DNA of 55,182 bases from Acidobacteriota bacterium (GTDB lineage Bacteria; Acidobacteriota; Vicinamibacteria; Vicinamibacterales; UBA2999): assembly GCA_963169195.1 (NCBI GenBank), contig CAUJDN010000091.1, positions 1-55,182 of the forward strand, in the 5' to 3' direction. Position numbers and translations under genes: made by a program. Of the stretch, positions 40,161 to 47,365 are shown piece by piece (position 1 is the stretch's first letter; every line of letters starts with the position of its first letter). The notes beneath the pieces are model-generated. The model saw nothing but the letters and a program-made list of their open reading frames with translations, searched no databases and was not told the origin of the DNA.

Positions 40161-40380
40161 CGATGGACGGGAGACGAGTTCGGGGCAGATCGTCGGGGAA
40201 CGCGCCCTCCTCGTACACGCGCGTGAGCGGGAAGGCGGGGCGGGCCACCGCAGCCCGGAACCGATCGAGCAGCGTGCGGAAGATTGCTTCCTTGTCCCGG
40301 AAGTGGTGGTAGACGCTGCCCGTCGAGGTGCCGGCGCGCTCGGCGCGTTCCTCCTGCTGCATCGAGGCTGTGAGTATGGC
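40144..40380 (-). pseudogene. Truncated TetR-type regulator remnant
   Basis: The minus-strand frame contains ERAGTSTGSVYHHFRDKEAI followed by FRTLLDRF, the DNA-recognition helix and following helix of TetR regulators. The first helix is missing (it normally precedes the HTH in a TSVRDIAERAG context) and nearly all of the ligand-binding domain is missing. About 80 residues remain and the frame overlaps the end of the epimerase gene. I read it as a pseudogene left between epimerase and rdgB. It once may have regulated the epimerase. Confidence 0.55.
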
Positions 40381-40432
40381 GGGAGTCGGGAGGGCGGGAA
40401 CCGGCCCGGCCTGCGCTCGCCCTTCGGGCGAG

Positions 40433-41023
40433 CTACGGCGCGGCAAAGAGCGCGCGGCGGAGATCCCGGAATGCCCGCGCGCGGTGCGAGACGGCGCTCT
40501 TCTCCTCGCGCGTCATCTCTCCCGTCGTCTTGCCGAGCGGCGGGTAGAAGAAGATCGGGTCGTATCCAAAACCGTGGGCGCCCGCGGGCGCTGGCGCCAG
40601 CGTGCCCTCGAGGCGGGTCTCGGTCTCGAAGACGATCGTCGATTCGTCGGCGACCGCCAGCGCCGTGACGAAGCGGGCCTCCCGCGTGGCGCCTGGCGTG
40701 GCCGCGAGGCGGCGGAAGATCTCCTCGAAGCGCGCGGCATACGGCGCCTCCGGGCCCAGGAACCGCGCCGATCGCACGCCGGGCTCGCCGCCGAGCGCAT
40801 CGATGGCCAGCCCCGAATCCTCGGCCACCGCCACCAGGCCCGATGCCCGCGAGTAGGCGATGGCCTTCTGCCGCGCGTTCTCCCAGAACGTGGCGCCGGT
40901 TTCGGCGGGCTCCGGCATGGCCGGCAGGTCGGCGAGGGTCACCAGTTGCACATCGAGGCCGGCCAGCACGAGCCGGATCTCGCGCCGCTTGTCGGCGCTG
41001 GTCGTGGCGATGAGCAGCGTCAT
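40433..41023 (-). CDS. rdgB: XTP/dITP diphosphatase (non-canonical purine NTP pyrophosphatase)
   Basis: The 196-residue protein matches RdgB/HAM1: N-terminal [18 protein letters not shown] (the SxNxxK-type site with S/D variation), [57 protein letters not shown] and SHRARAF. It hydrolyses dITP, XTP and ITP to monophosphates and pyrophosphate, cleaning the nucleotide pool. Its ATG overlaps the rph stop codon (ATGA), the pairing of rph and rdgB seen in many bacteria. It is the last gene of the amidase-GerMN-rph-rdgB operon. Confidence 0.93.
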   Translation of the reverse strand: MTLLIATTSADKRREIRLVLAGLDVQLVTLADLPAMPEPAETGATFWENARQKAIAYSRASGLVAVAEDSGLAIDALGGEPGVRSARFLGPEAPYAARFEEIFRRLAATPGATREARFVTALAVADESTIVFETETRLEGTLAPAPAGAHGFGYDPIFFYPPLGKTTGEMTREEKSAVSHRARAFRDLRRALFAAP

Positions 41024-41751
41024 CGGCCCAGGATCGGGCCGACAATGTCGCGCTGCTTCTGGATCAGCTGGTCGATGCCCGCGTCGGCCAGCTCGAGCAG
41101 CCCCGACAGCGCGTGCCGATCGAACGGCTCGGATTCCGCCGTGCCCTGCACCTCGATGAACCGGCCGTCGCCGGTCTTCACGATGTTCATGTCCACGTCG
41201 GCCTTCGAGTCCTCCTCGTAGGCCAGGTCGAGCAGCGGCATGCCGCCGACGATGCCCACGCTGGTGGCCGCGACGTAGTCGCTGATCGGAATGCTCCGGA
41301 GCACCTCGGTTTCCTTCAGGCGCTGGAGCGCCAGCACGAGGGCCACGAAGGCGCCGGTGATGGAGGCGGTGCGCGTGCCCCCGTCGGCCTGGATGACGTC
41401 GCAGTCGAGCCAGATGGTCCGCTCGCCGAGCTCGGTGAGGCGCACCACGGTCCGCATCGATCGGCCGATCAGCCGCTGGATCTCCATCGTCCGGCCGCCA
41501 ACCTTGCCAGACGCGGCCTCGCGCGTGGAGCGTGTCGTCGTGGCCCGCGGCAGCATGCCGTACTCCGCCGTCACCCAGCCCTTGCCCGTGCCGCGCAGGA
41601 ACGGCGGCACCCGCTCCTCGATACTCGCGGCACAGATGACGCGCGTACGGCCCACCTCGATGAGCACGGACCCTTCGGCGTGCATCAGGAAGTGCGGCGT
41701 GATGAGGGTCGGGCGGAGCTCGCCCGGGGCGCGATCGTACTGACGATTCAT
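41020..41751 (-). CDS. rph: Ribonuclease PH
   Basis: The 243-residue protein is full-length RNase [70 protein letters not shown], the phosphate-site region [19 protein letters not shown], and [12 protein letters not shown]. It trims tRNA 3' ends by phosphorolysis as a hexamer. ATG 41751 overlaps the stop codon of the GerMN gene, and its stop codon overlaps rdgB. The order amidase-GerMN-rph-rdgB is a known genome arrangement linking envelope, RNA and nucleotide-sanitation genes by co-transcription rather than by function. Confidence 0.96.
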   Translation of the reverse strand: MNRQYDRAPGELRPTLITPHFLMHAEGSVLIEVGRTRVICAASIEERVPPFLRGTGKGWVTAEYGMLPRATTTRSTREAASGKVGGRTMEIQRLIGRSMRTVVRLTELGERTIWLDCDVIQADGGTRTASITGAFVALVLALQRLKETEVLRSIPISDYVAATSVGIVGGMPLLDLAYEEDSKADVDMNIVKTGDGRFIEVQGTAESEPFDRHALSGLLELADAGIDQLIQKQRDIVGPILGR

Positions 41752-42374
41752 GAAGGGCTCTGTGTCTCTGGGTCCGGGCCGACGATGAGCCCTTCATTCT
41801 TCCGCAACGGCCGGCGCAAGTCCACATGCCCGGCCAGGGTGTCGGCTTCCTGGCCGTCAATCAGGATCTGGACCTCGCCGACCGACGGCAGGTTCACGAC
41901 AATCGTGTTGACCAGCGTGTAGACCGTGAGCAGTTCCTGCATCGACCCGCCCGGGTGCTTCGTGCGGATCGTGGCGTCGAGATCGATGAACACCTCGTTG
42001 CGCGAGGAGACGAAGATGCCGCGCAGCGCGGTGCCTGCCGGGATGGTGGACGAGAGCGGCGCCGGCGCGTCGCCGGCGAGCAGCGCCTCGACCAGGGCGC
42101 GCGCCTGGGCCACGGTGCCCTCGGCCAGCGGCACCTCGCGCTCGACGCCGACCATGCGCTGCCCGTCTGCGGAGGCGAAGAACAGCCGGGCCTTGATGCG
42201 GGGACCCGCGGCGGGCGGGCCCGGCGGCGGCGCCAGCGGTGGCGCCTCGGGCGCCGATTCGGGCGCCGGCGTGGCCGGCGTGCTCAGCAGCCGCCCGAGG
42301 CCCGACATGACGGCCCAGCCGAAGAGCACGGCCGCCGCGATGGCGGTCGCGGCGATGAGAATGCGGCGGGCCAT
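41748..42374 (-). CDS. Exported GerMN-domain protein
   Basis: The 208-residue protein has one N-terminal transmembrane or signal segment ([21 protein letters not shown]). A Pro/Ala-rich linker follows, then a GerMN domain (about 65-200: [19 protein letters not shown] to [19 protein letters not shown]). GerMN domains were named from spore-germination lipoprotein GerM and occur widely with amidases. They are thought to bind peptidoglycan. It starts one base inside the upstream amidase stop codon (TGATG), so the two products are likely made together and act at the same cell-wall site. Confidence 0.85.
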   Translation of the reverse strand: MARRILIAATAIAAAVLFGWAVMSGLGRLLSTPATPAPESAPEAPPLAPPPGPPAAGPRIKARLFFASADGQRMVGVEREVPLAEGTVAQARALVEALLAGDAPAPLSSTIPAGTALRGIFVSSRNEVFIDLDATIRTKHPGGSMQELLTVYTLVNTIVVNLPSVGEVQILIDGQEADTLAGHVDLRRPLRKNEGLIVGPDPETQSPS

Positions 42375-43873
42375 CACGGCGCGGAACGGTCCAGCAGGCC
42401 CCGGAACTTCGTGAGCGCGTCGTACAGCGCCTCGGCCACGCGCTCCTGGTAGGCCGAGGTCGCCAGCTGCTGCTCCTGCTCGGGGTTGGACAGGTAGCCG
42501 ATCTCGACCAGGGCCGCCGGCATGTTCGCCCCGACGAGCACCCGGAAGGGCGCCTGCTGCACGGCGCGCGGGCTCATCTCGACCCGCGCGCGAAGGCCGG
42601 CCTCGACGAGCGAGGCCAGCGTGGACGACTGTTCGAGGTAACGGGCCTGGGCCGTTTCCCACAGGATGAGATCGATGGTGCGCGTGCCGCCGCCCAGCGC
42701 CGGCAGCGTGATGGCCGTGTCCTCGGCACGCCGGCGGGCCTCGGCGTCCGCCCGCTCGACGCTCAGGTAGTAGACTTCGGCGCCCCTGATGCCCGGCCGA
42801 ACCGCCGCGTTGGCGTGGATGCTCAGGAAGACGTCCGCCTGGTGGCTGTTGGCGAACGCCGACCGATCGTCGTGCGAGATGGTGCGGTCGTCCTCGCGCG
42901 TGAGGAACACCCGCAGGCCGAGCCGGCTCTCGATGAGCGTTCGGAGGCGGCGGGACACCGCCAGCGTGATGTCCTTCTCGAGCGTGCCGCGCGGCCCCTG
43001 GGCGCCCAGTTCCTCCCCGCCGTGCCCGGGATCGATGACGATGGTCCGCAGCCCGGTGGCCGGCATCAGGGTCACCGACGGCCGGACCGGGTCGGCCGGC
43101 GGCGCGGCCGCCGCAGCCGCTGCCGCGAGGTCGGTCGCGGCCGGCAGCAGTTCCACCGTGAGTCGCGACGAACTCGCGTCCGGCTGGGAGGACGACGAAC
43201 GGTACGCGCCGTAGCGCGGTCCGGTGGCGATGATCACCGAGGCGCCGGTGTCCGCGGGCGAGATGGCGGACACGAAGGCCTGTGGCGGCAGCGTGGGCAC
43301 GGCGAGGTCCAGCGCGTCCGCCTCGAACTGGATGACGATCCGGCCGGCCTCGGTGCTCACGCGCGCCGGTGTCACCGGCATGATCTCGAAGGTCACCGAC
43401 GTGCTGGCCGTCCCGCCTTCCACGCGCGTGGCGACACGCGGGACGCGCAGGTCGCCGGTGACGAGCAGCCGCGAGGGCCGGCGCAGGTCCAGTCGCCGGT
43501 CCAGGGCCAGCGACAGCGCGCGGGGGAGAAAGTCCACCGGCACGAACCAGCGGTTGTCCCGCCGCAGGGCGGGCGAGGGCAGCGGCACGAGCCGGCCCGC
43601 CACCGACACGACGGTCTGGTCCGCCGTGACGATGATGGTGCGCCCGCCGGCGGTGATGGTGAGGCCTCCGGCGGCCTCGCGCGCCGCCGTGCCGAAGGGT
43701 GACGCCAGCTCGTCCACCGCGACGTAGTCCTGGTTGTTGATGACGGTCAGGGGCAGGGCCCGCCGTCCCTCGGCCGAGAGGATCGTCAGCGCAGGTGGCG
43801 TCGACTGTGCCCGCCCGTTGGCCATGGACAGGGCCGCCAGCACGAGCGCAAGGGCGAGGGCGACGCGGCGCAT
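42374..43873 (-). CDS. N-acetylmuramoyl-L-alanine amidase (Amidase_3)
   Basis: The 499-residue exported amidase has a signal peptide (ALALALVLAALSMANGRAQ). An N-terminal region of about 250 residues contains a copper-amine-oxidase-like/AMIN-type beta part (GRRALPLTVINNQDYVAVDE and VTFEIMPVTPARVSTEAGRI). The C-terminal Amidase_3 domain starts IVIDPGHGGEELGAQGPRG, with zinc ligands H (GHGG), E (TLEKDITL) and H (FLSIHANAA) and the catalytic glutamate in ALVEIGYLSN. It cleaves the amide between MurNAc and the stem peptide during cell separation. ATG 43873 is preferred over TTG 43885. A TACAAT box lies just upstream. It is the first gene of a four-gene operon. Confidence 0.9.
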   Translation of the reverse strand: MRRVALALALVLAALSMANGRAQSTPPALTILSAEGRRALPLTVINNQDYVAVDELASPFGTAAREAAGGLTITAGGRTIIVTADQTVVSVAGRLVPLPSPALRRDNRWFVPVDFLPRALSLALDRRLDLRRPSRLLVTGDLRVPRVATRVEGGTASTSVTFEIMPVTPARVSTEAGRIVIQFEADALDLAVPTLPPQAFVSAISPADTGASVIIATGPRYGAYRSSSSQPDASSSRLTVELLPAATDLAAAAAAAAPPADPVRPSVTLMPATGLRTIVIDPGHGGEELGAQGPRGTLEKDITLAVSRRLRTLIESRLGLRVFLTREDDRTISHDDRSAFANSHQADVFLSIHANAAVRPGIRGAEVYYLSVERADAEARRRAEDTAITLPALGGGTRTIDLILWETAQARYLEQSSTLASLVEAGLRARVEMSPRAVQQAPFRVLVGANMPAALVEIGYLSNPEQEQQLATSAYQERVAEALYDALTKFRGLLDRSAP

Positions 43874-43884
43874 GCGTATCGCCA

Positions 43885-43890
43885 ATTGTA
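43885..43890 (-). promoter_or_regulatory. Candidate -10 box TACAAT for the amidase operon
   Basis: TACAAT on the minus strand is 11 bases from ATG 43873, and its neighbourhood ends directly at GGGGTTCT array 2. No clear -35 or Shine-Dalgarno is seen. Confidence 0.4.
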
Positions 43891-43897
43891 AGGGATC

Positions 43898-43964
43898 GGG
43901 TTCTGAGGTTCTGGGGTTCTGGGGTTCTGGGGTTCGCGGGTTTTCAGGTTCTCGGGTTCAGGGG
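43898..43964 (+). repeat. GGGGTTCT tandem array 2 (8-bp unit, about 8 units)
   Basis: TTCT-like words occur every 8 bp from 43901 to 43957, spaced by GAGG, GGGG or CGGG with decay toward the right. It lies between the amidase promoter and the GNAT gene, whose last five codons and stop are made of repeat sequence. It has the same unit and strand as the array at 15449. Confidence 0.9.
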
Positions 43965-44435
43965 GCACGCCATGAAGCGCGTGTCGGGCAGCGACGTCTC
44001 GTAATAGGGCGGGATGTCGTGGAAACCCAGGGACTCGTAGAGGCGCTGGGCCGGGCCCATCGTCGGCAGGGTGTCCAGGTACATCGTGTGAAATCCGGCC
44101 GCGCGGGCGCGCTCGAGCAACGTCGTGGCGAGCGCCCGCGCCAGGCCCAGGCCCCGGGCGGCCGGCGCGACGTACAGCCGTTTCATCTCGGCGATCCCGT
44201 CGTCGAAGCGCCGGTATGCGACCAGTGCCTCGACCTCTCCAGCCACGGCACCCACCAGGAGGACGCCGGTGGGCGGCGCGTAGTCGCCCGGCAACCGGTC
44301 GAGCTCGGCCTCGATCTCCACGTACGCGGCGTCGAGGTCAATCCAGCGACAGTATTCCTCGATCAGCGCGCGCACGCGCGGCATGTCGGCTATCGTCGCC
44401 TCTCGCACGCTCACGGGGCCGGGCACGCCTCCCAT
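43944..44435 (-). CDS. GNAT-family N-acetyltransferase
   Basis: The 163-residue protein has the GNAT fold: VREATIADMPRVRALIEEY, EVEALVAYRRFDDGIAEMKRL, the acetyl-CoA pyrophosphate loop VAPAARGLGLARALATTLL, and TMYLDTLPTMGPAQRLYESL with GF next. The substrate is unknown. The C-terminus LNPRT and the TGA are encoded by GGGGTTCT array 2, so repeat growth seems to have replaced the native end of the gene. Met 44435 and GTG 44414 are alternative starts. The sigma-factor gene is divergent with a 46-base gap. Confidence 0.82.
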   Translation of the reverse strand: MGGVPGPVSVREATIADMPRVRALIEEYCRWIDLDAAYVEIEAELDRLPGDYAPPTGVLLVGAVAGEVEALVAYRRFDDGIAEMKRLYVAPAARGLGLARALATTLLERARAAGFHTMYLDTLPTMGPAQRLYESLGFHDIPPYYETSLPDTRFMACPLNPRT

Positions 44436-44481
44436 CCTACGAAATTCCAACCGGGAACCGGCGGGTGCAGTCTGAGAGGGC

Positions 44482-45117
44482 GTGACCGCTGCAGGGCTTC
44501 CGGTGCCGCTACTCTCGTCGCTGCCTGCGCCGCGGCTGAATCTGGACCCTGAGACCGTACGCCTGGTCGCGCGGGCCCGAGAAGGCGAACGCGAGGCGTT
44601 CGGCGAGCTGCTGCAGCGCAACCTGCCGGCGGCGCGCCGCCTGGCCCTGGCCGCCCTGGGGCGGCCGGCCGATGCAGACGAGGCGGTGCAGGACGCCTCG
44701 TTGGCCGCCTGGAACGCGCTGGCCAGTCTCGAGACCGACGAGGCATTTCGCGCCTGGTTCCTCCGCATTGTCTGGCGGAAGGCGCTGGATCGCCGCCGAT
44801 CGTTGCGCGTGCTGCTCAGGCGGTTCGTGGGCATCGATGACGAGAATGGCCGCGTGGTGGAGCCGCCGGCACCCGGGCGCGGAGCCGAGGCGCTGGCCAT
44901 CGACGGCGAGATGGCGCGTGCCGCCTCGCGCATCGTTCACGCGCTGCCGCGCCGGCTTCGAGACCCGTTCCTGCTGGCTGCCAGCGGCGATCATCGTTAC
45001 GAAGAGATCGCGGCCCTGCTCGATCTGCCGGTCGGCACCGTGAAGTGGCGCGTGTCCGAGGCGAGACGGGTGGCGCGGGAGAAGCTCGATCGACTGGGGT
45101 GGGGAGGTGTCAGGTGA
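44482..45117 (+). CDS. ECF-type RNA polymerase sigma factor
   Basis: The 211-residue protein has sigma region 2 (about 25-110: VARAREGEREAFGELLQRNL, then DADEAVQDASLAAWNAL and FRAWFLRIVWRKALDRRR). A variable linker follows, then region 4 (about 155-205: IVHALPRRLRDPFLLAASGD, YEEIAALLDLPVGTVKWRVS). It recruits polymerase to a small regulon. GTG 44482 follows GAGAGGG. Its TGA overlaps the GTG of the next gene, the usual place for a cognate anti-sigma factor. Promoters it recognises cannot be identified from this window. Confidence 0.9.
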   Translation: MTAAGLPVPLLSSLPAPRLNLDPETVRLVARAREGEREAFGELLQRNLPAARRLALAALGRPADADEAVQDASLAAWNALASLETDEAFRAWFLRIVWRKALDRRRSLRVLLRRFVGIDDENGRVVEPPAPGRGAEALAIDGEMARAASRIVHALPRRLRDPFLLAASGDHRYEEIAALLDLPVGTVKWRVSEARRVAREKLDRLGWGGVR

Positions 45118-45629
45118 GGCCGGAATCGAACGCGGTGGACGCGGCCATTGACTACGCGGCCAGGTTGCTCGTCACCCCGCCGGCGGACGATGGCCTGCTC
45201 GCGCGCGTGGTCGCCCGCCTGCCCGAGCGGCCGGGCCACGGATATCGCCGCCTGTGGTGGATCCCCGTGGCGTCGGCGGCCGCATTTGCGCTGTCGCTCG
45301 TGCTCGGCCCCGACGTGGTGTCCCGCGTGGCGCCCACGCCACCTGCCGTGCTGGTGGCCGAATCGTGGCCGACCATCGCCTCACTGGCGTGGAGTGTGAC
45401 GCCCGCGCTACCGCCAGCACGCGCCTCCGCGGCCGGACCCTCACGCCACAGGAGCGGGCGGCCCGTGGTCGATGAGGGTGCCTGGGGACTGTCCCCCGTA
45501 ACGGGCCCCACCCCGCTGGAGATCGGCGGGCTGTCAGCCGTGATGGGCGTGCCCGAGACGATTGACGTGTCACCGCTTGCGGTGGAGGCCCTCAGGTCGC
45601 CCGCCGCGCTGTCCGAGATGAAGGAGTAG
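45114..45629 (+). CDS. Putative membrane anti-sigma factor or regulator
   Basis: The 171-residue protein has a short cytoplasmic helix-rich N-terminus (DAAIDYAARLLVTPPADDGL), one transmembrane helix (WWIPVASAAAFALSLVLG, about residues 47-65) and a C-terminal extracytoplasmic tail. There is no zinc-binding HxxxCxxC, so it is not a ZAS-type anti-sigma factor. The assignment rests on position and topology: GTG 45114 overlaps the sigma-factor stop codon and has GGGGAGG upstream. A REP-like palindrome encodes part of GLSPVTGPTP in the tail. The next gene starts three bases after its stop. Confidence 0.6.
   Translation: MRPESNAVDAAIDYAARLLVTPPADDGLLARVVARLPERPGHGYRRLWWIPVASAAAFALSLVLGPDVVSRVAPTPPAVLVAESWPTIASLAWSVTPALPPARASAAGPSRHRSGRPVVDEGAWGLSPVTGPTPLEIGGLSAVMGVPETIDVSPLAVEALRSPAALSEMKE
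45484..45496. repeat. REP-like palindrome GGGGACTGTCCCC, copy 4
   Basis: GGGGACTGTCCCC is the core of the elements at 11957-12019 and 18976-19017. Here a single half-element lies inside the putative anti-sigma gene without disrupting the frame. Confidence 0.75.
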
Positions 45630-45632
45630 ATT

Positions 45633-46313
45633 ATGCTTCGCGCACTCGCGCTCTTCGCGTCGCTGGCGGCCACGCCCGCCCTGGCGCAGCCACCTGTACC
45701 GCCTGGCGCACCAACGCCACCCCCGCCGCCTGTCGCGCAGGCGCCGCCGGTTCCGCCCGCGCCTCGCGTGGCGCCGACGGTGCCCGTCCCTCGCGCTGGG
45801 CAGCCTGCGCAGCTTCCCGAGCCCCCGCGTGCGCCCGAGCCCCCGCCGGCACCGAAGCCTGGCCAGCCCGCCTCACGTGCGCTCGCGACCAATGTCCAGG
45901 TGGAGCTCACCATCACGGACCGCATCGGGTCGGCCCCACCGGAGACCAAGACCGTCTCGCTCATCACGAGTGACGCGACATGGGGGCGCATTCGCGCCGG
46001 CGCCAACACGCGGAGCCCGCAGACCGGACCGGTCCCGACGATGCTCAACGTGGACGCCAGGCCCTTCATCGAGCAGGATACGAAGGGCGGGGCGACGAAC
46101 CGGCTCAGGCTGGAGCTGACGCTCGAGTACCAGCCCATGCGGACCAGCACCACGGCGCCCGCGGCCGGTGAAGGCGTCGCTGCTCCCACGCATCTCAACC
46201 AGAGCCTGAGCGTCTTCCTGACGAGTGGCGTCCCGGTCGTCGTGTCGCAGGCGGCGGACCCCATCACGGACCGGCAGGTCGTGGTGGAGGTGAAAGCGAC
46301 GGTGATGCGCTAG
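45633..46313 (+). CDS. Exported proline-rich protein of unknown function
   Basis: The 226-residue protein has a signal peptide (LRALALFASLAATPALAQ). A proline/alanine-rich stalk of about 65 residues and a beta-rich domain follow (VQVELTITDRIGSAPPETKT, LRLELTLEYQ, SVFLTSGVPVVVSQAADP, VVVEVKATVMR). The domain has the look of a periplasmic beta-sandwich, but I recognise no family. It starts three bases after the putative anti-sigma gene, so it is the third member of the sigma operon, perhaps a target or sensor. The convergent hydrolase gene ends one base away. Confidence 0.65.
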   Translation: MLRALALFASLAATPALAQPPVPPGAPTPPPPPVAQAPPVPPAPRVAPTVPVPRAGQPAQLPEPPRAPEPPPAPKPGQPASRALATNVQVELTITDRIGSAPPETKTVSLITSDATWGRIRAGANTRSPQTGPVPTMLNVDARPFIEQDTKGGATNRLRLELTLEYQPMRTSTTAPAAGEGVAAPTHLNQSLSVFLTSGVPVVVSQAADPITDRQVVVEVKATVMR

Positions 46314-46314
46314 G

Positions 46315-47208
46315 TCACTTGCGCAGGTGGGTCTTGAAGAAGTCGATGGTGCGCTGCCACGCGAGCGCCGCCGCCGCCTTGTCGTAGCGCGGCGTCGTGT
46401 CGTTGTTGAAGCCGTGCTGCGTGCCTTCGTACAGGTGCATGGTGTAGGGCACGCCCGCCGCCTCGAGCGCGGTCTTGTAGGCCGGCCAGCCGGCGTTGAC
46501 GCGCTCGTCGACGCCCGCGTAGTGGATGAGCAGCGGCGCCTTGATCTTCGCGGCGTCCTCCGCGCCGGGCTGGCCGCCATAGAAGGGCACGGCCGCGCCC
46601 AGCTCCGGAATGCGGGTGGCCAGCATGTTGGCGATGCTCCCGCCGTAGCAGAAGCCCACCACGCCCACGCGGCCCGTGCACTCCGGACGCGCCTTCAGGA
46701 ACGCGGCCGCGGCCACCATGTCCTCGCGCGTCTTCGCCTGGTCCAGTTTCGCGAAGAGGGCGCGGGCCTCGTCCTCGCCGGCCGCGGGATACCCGCCGAG
46801 GGGCGTCAGCGCGTCGGGCGCGAAGGCCAGGAAGTTCTCCAACGCCATGCGCCGCGCGATGTCCTCGATGTGCGGGTTCAGCCCGCGGTTCTCGTGCACG
46901 ACCAGCACGCCCGGAAGCCGGCCCGTGGCGCCGGCGGGTCGCACCAGGTACCCCCGCACCTTCCCGGAGCCCTTCGGCGAGTCGTACTCCAGGTACTCCG
47001 CCTCGATGCGCGCATCGTCTTTCGCGACCTGCTGCGCCTCGGCGAACTTCGGGTTGAGCATGTCCAGCAGCATCGCCGCGGTCACGCCGCCGGCGGCGAA
47101 TCGGGTGGCGCGATCGAGGAAGCCGCGCCGGTCGACGATCCCGTGCACGTAGGCGTCGAAGAGGATGAGCAGTTCCGGGTCGAAGTCGGCGGCCGTCTTG
47201 CGTTCCAT
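46315..47208 (-). CDS. Dienelactone hydrolase family protein (exported)
   Basis: The 297-residue protein has an N-terminal extension with a twin-arginine-like VDRRGFLDRATRFAAGGVTA leader (about residues 25-45). A dienelactone hydrolase domain follows: GYLVRPAGATGRLPGVLVVH, ENRGL, nucleophile elbow VGFCYGGSIAN with catalytic Cys, aspartate in YAGVDERVNAG and histidine in EGTQHGFNND. The triad is therefore complete. Such proteins hydrolyse lactones or esters. The natural substrate of exported versions is usually unknown. The start ATG is ten bases after a TATCAT box and lacks a Shine-Dalgarno. The gene is divergent from DUF1800. Confidence 0.85.
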   Translation of the reverse strand: MERKTAADFDPELLILFDAYVHGIVDRRGFLDRATRFAAGGVTAAMLLDMLNPKFAEAQQVAKDDARIEAEYLEYDSPKGSGKVRGYLVRPAGATGRLPGVLVVHENRGLNPHIEDIARRMALENFLAFAPDALTPLGGYPAAGEDEARALFAKLDQAKTREDMVAAAAFLKARPECTGRVGVVGFCYGGSIANMLATRIPELGAAVPFYGGQPGAEDAAKIKAPLLIHYAGVDERVNAGWPAYKTALEAAGVPYTMHLYEGTQHGFNNDTTPRYDKAAAALAWQRTIDFFKTHLRK

Positions 47209-47218
47209 GGTGGGCCGG

Positions 47219-47224
47219 ATGATA
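47219..47224 (-). promoter_or_regulatory. Candidate -10 box TATCAT for the dienelactone hydrolase
   Basis: TATCAT is followed by CCGGCCCACC and the ATG. The short distance and absent Shine-Dalgarno fit a near-leaderless mRNA. Confidence 0.4.
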
Positions 47225-47365
47225 GCAGGGTCGCAGGTTTGCGGGCGAACGAACCGCTGCGTGTGGTCTGCCGCCGTGCGCCTTCCAATTTCAGTGGCAC
47301 ACATTCTGCAATCACCCGGGCCCCAGTGCATGTGACCGGACCGGCGTGAGCCGGAGTGGACGCCC

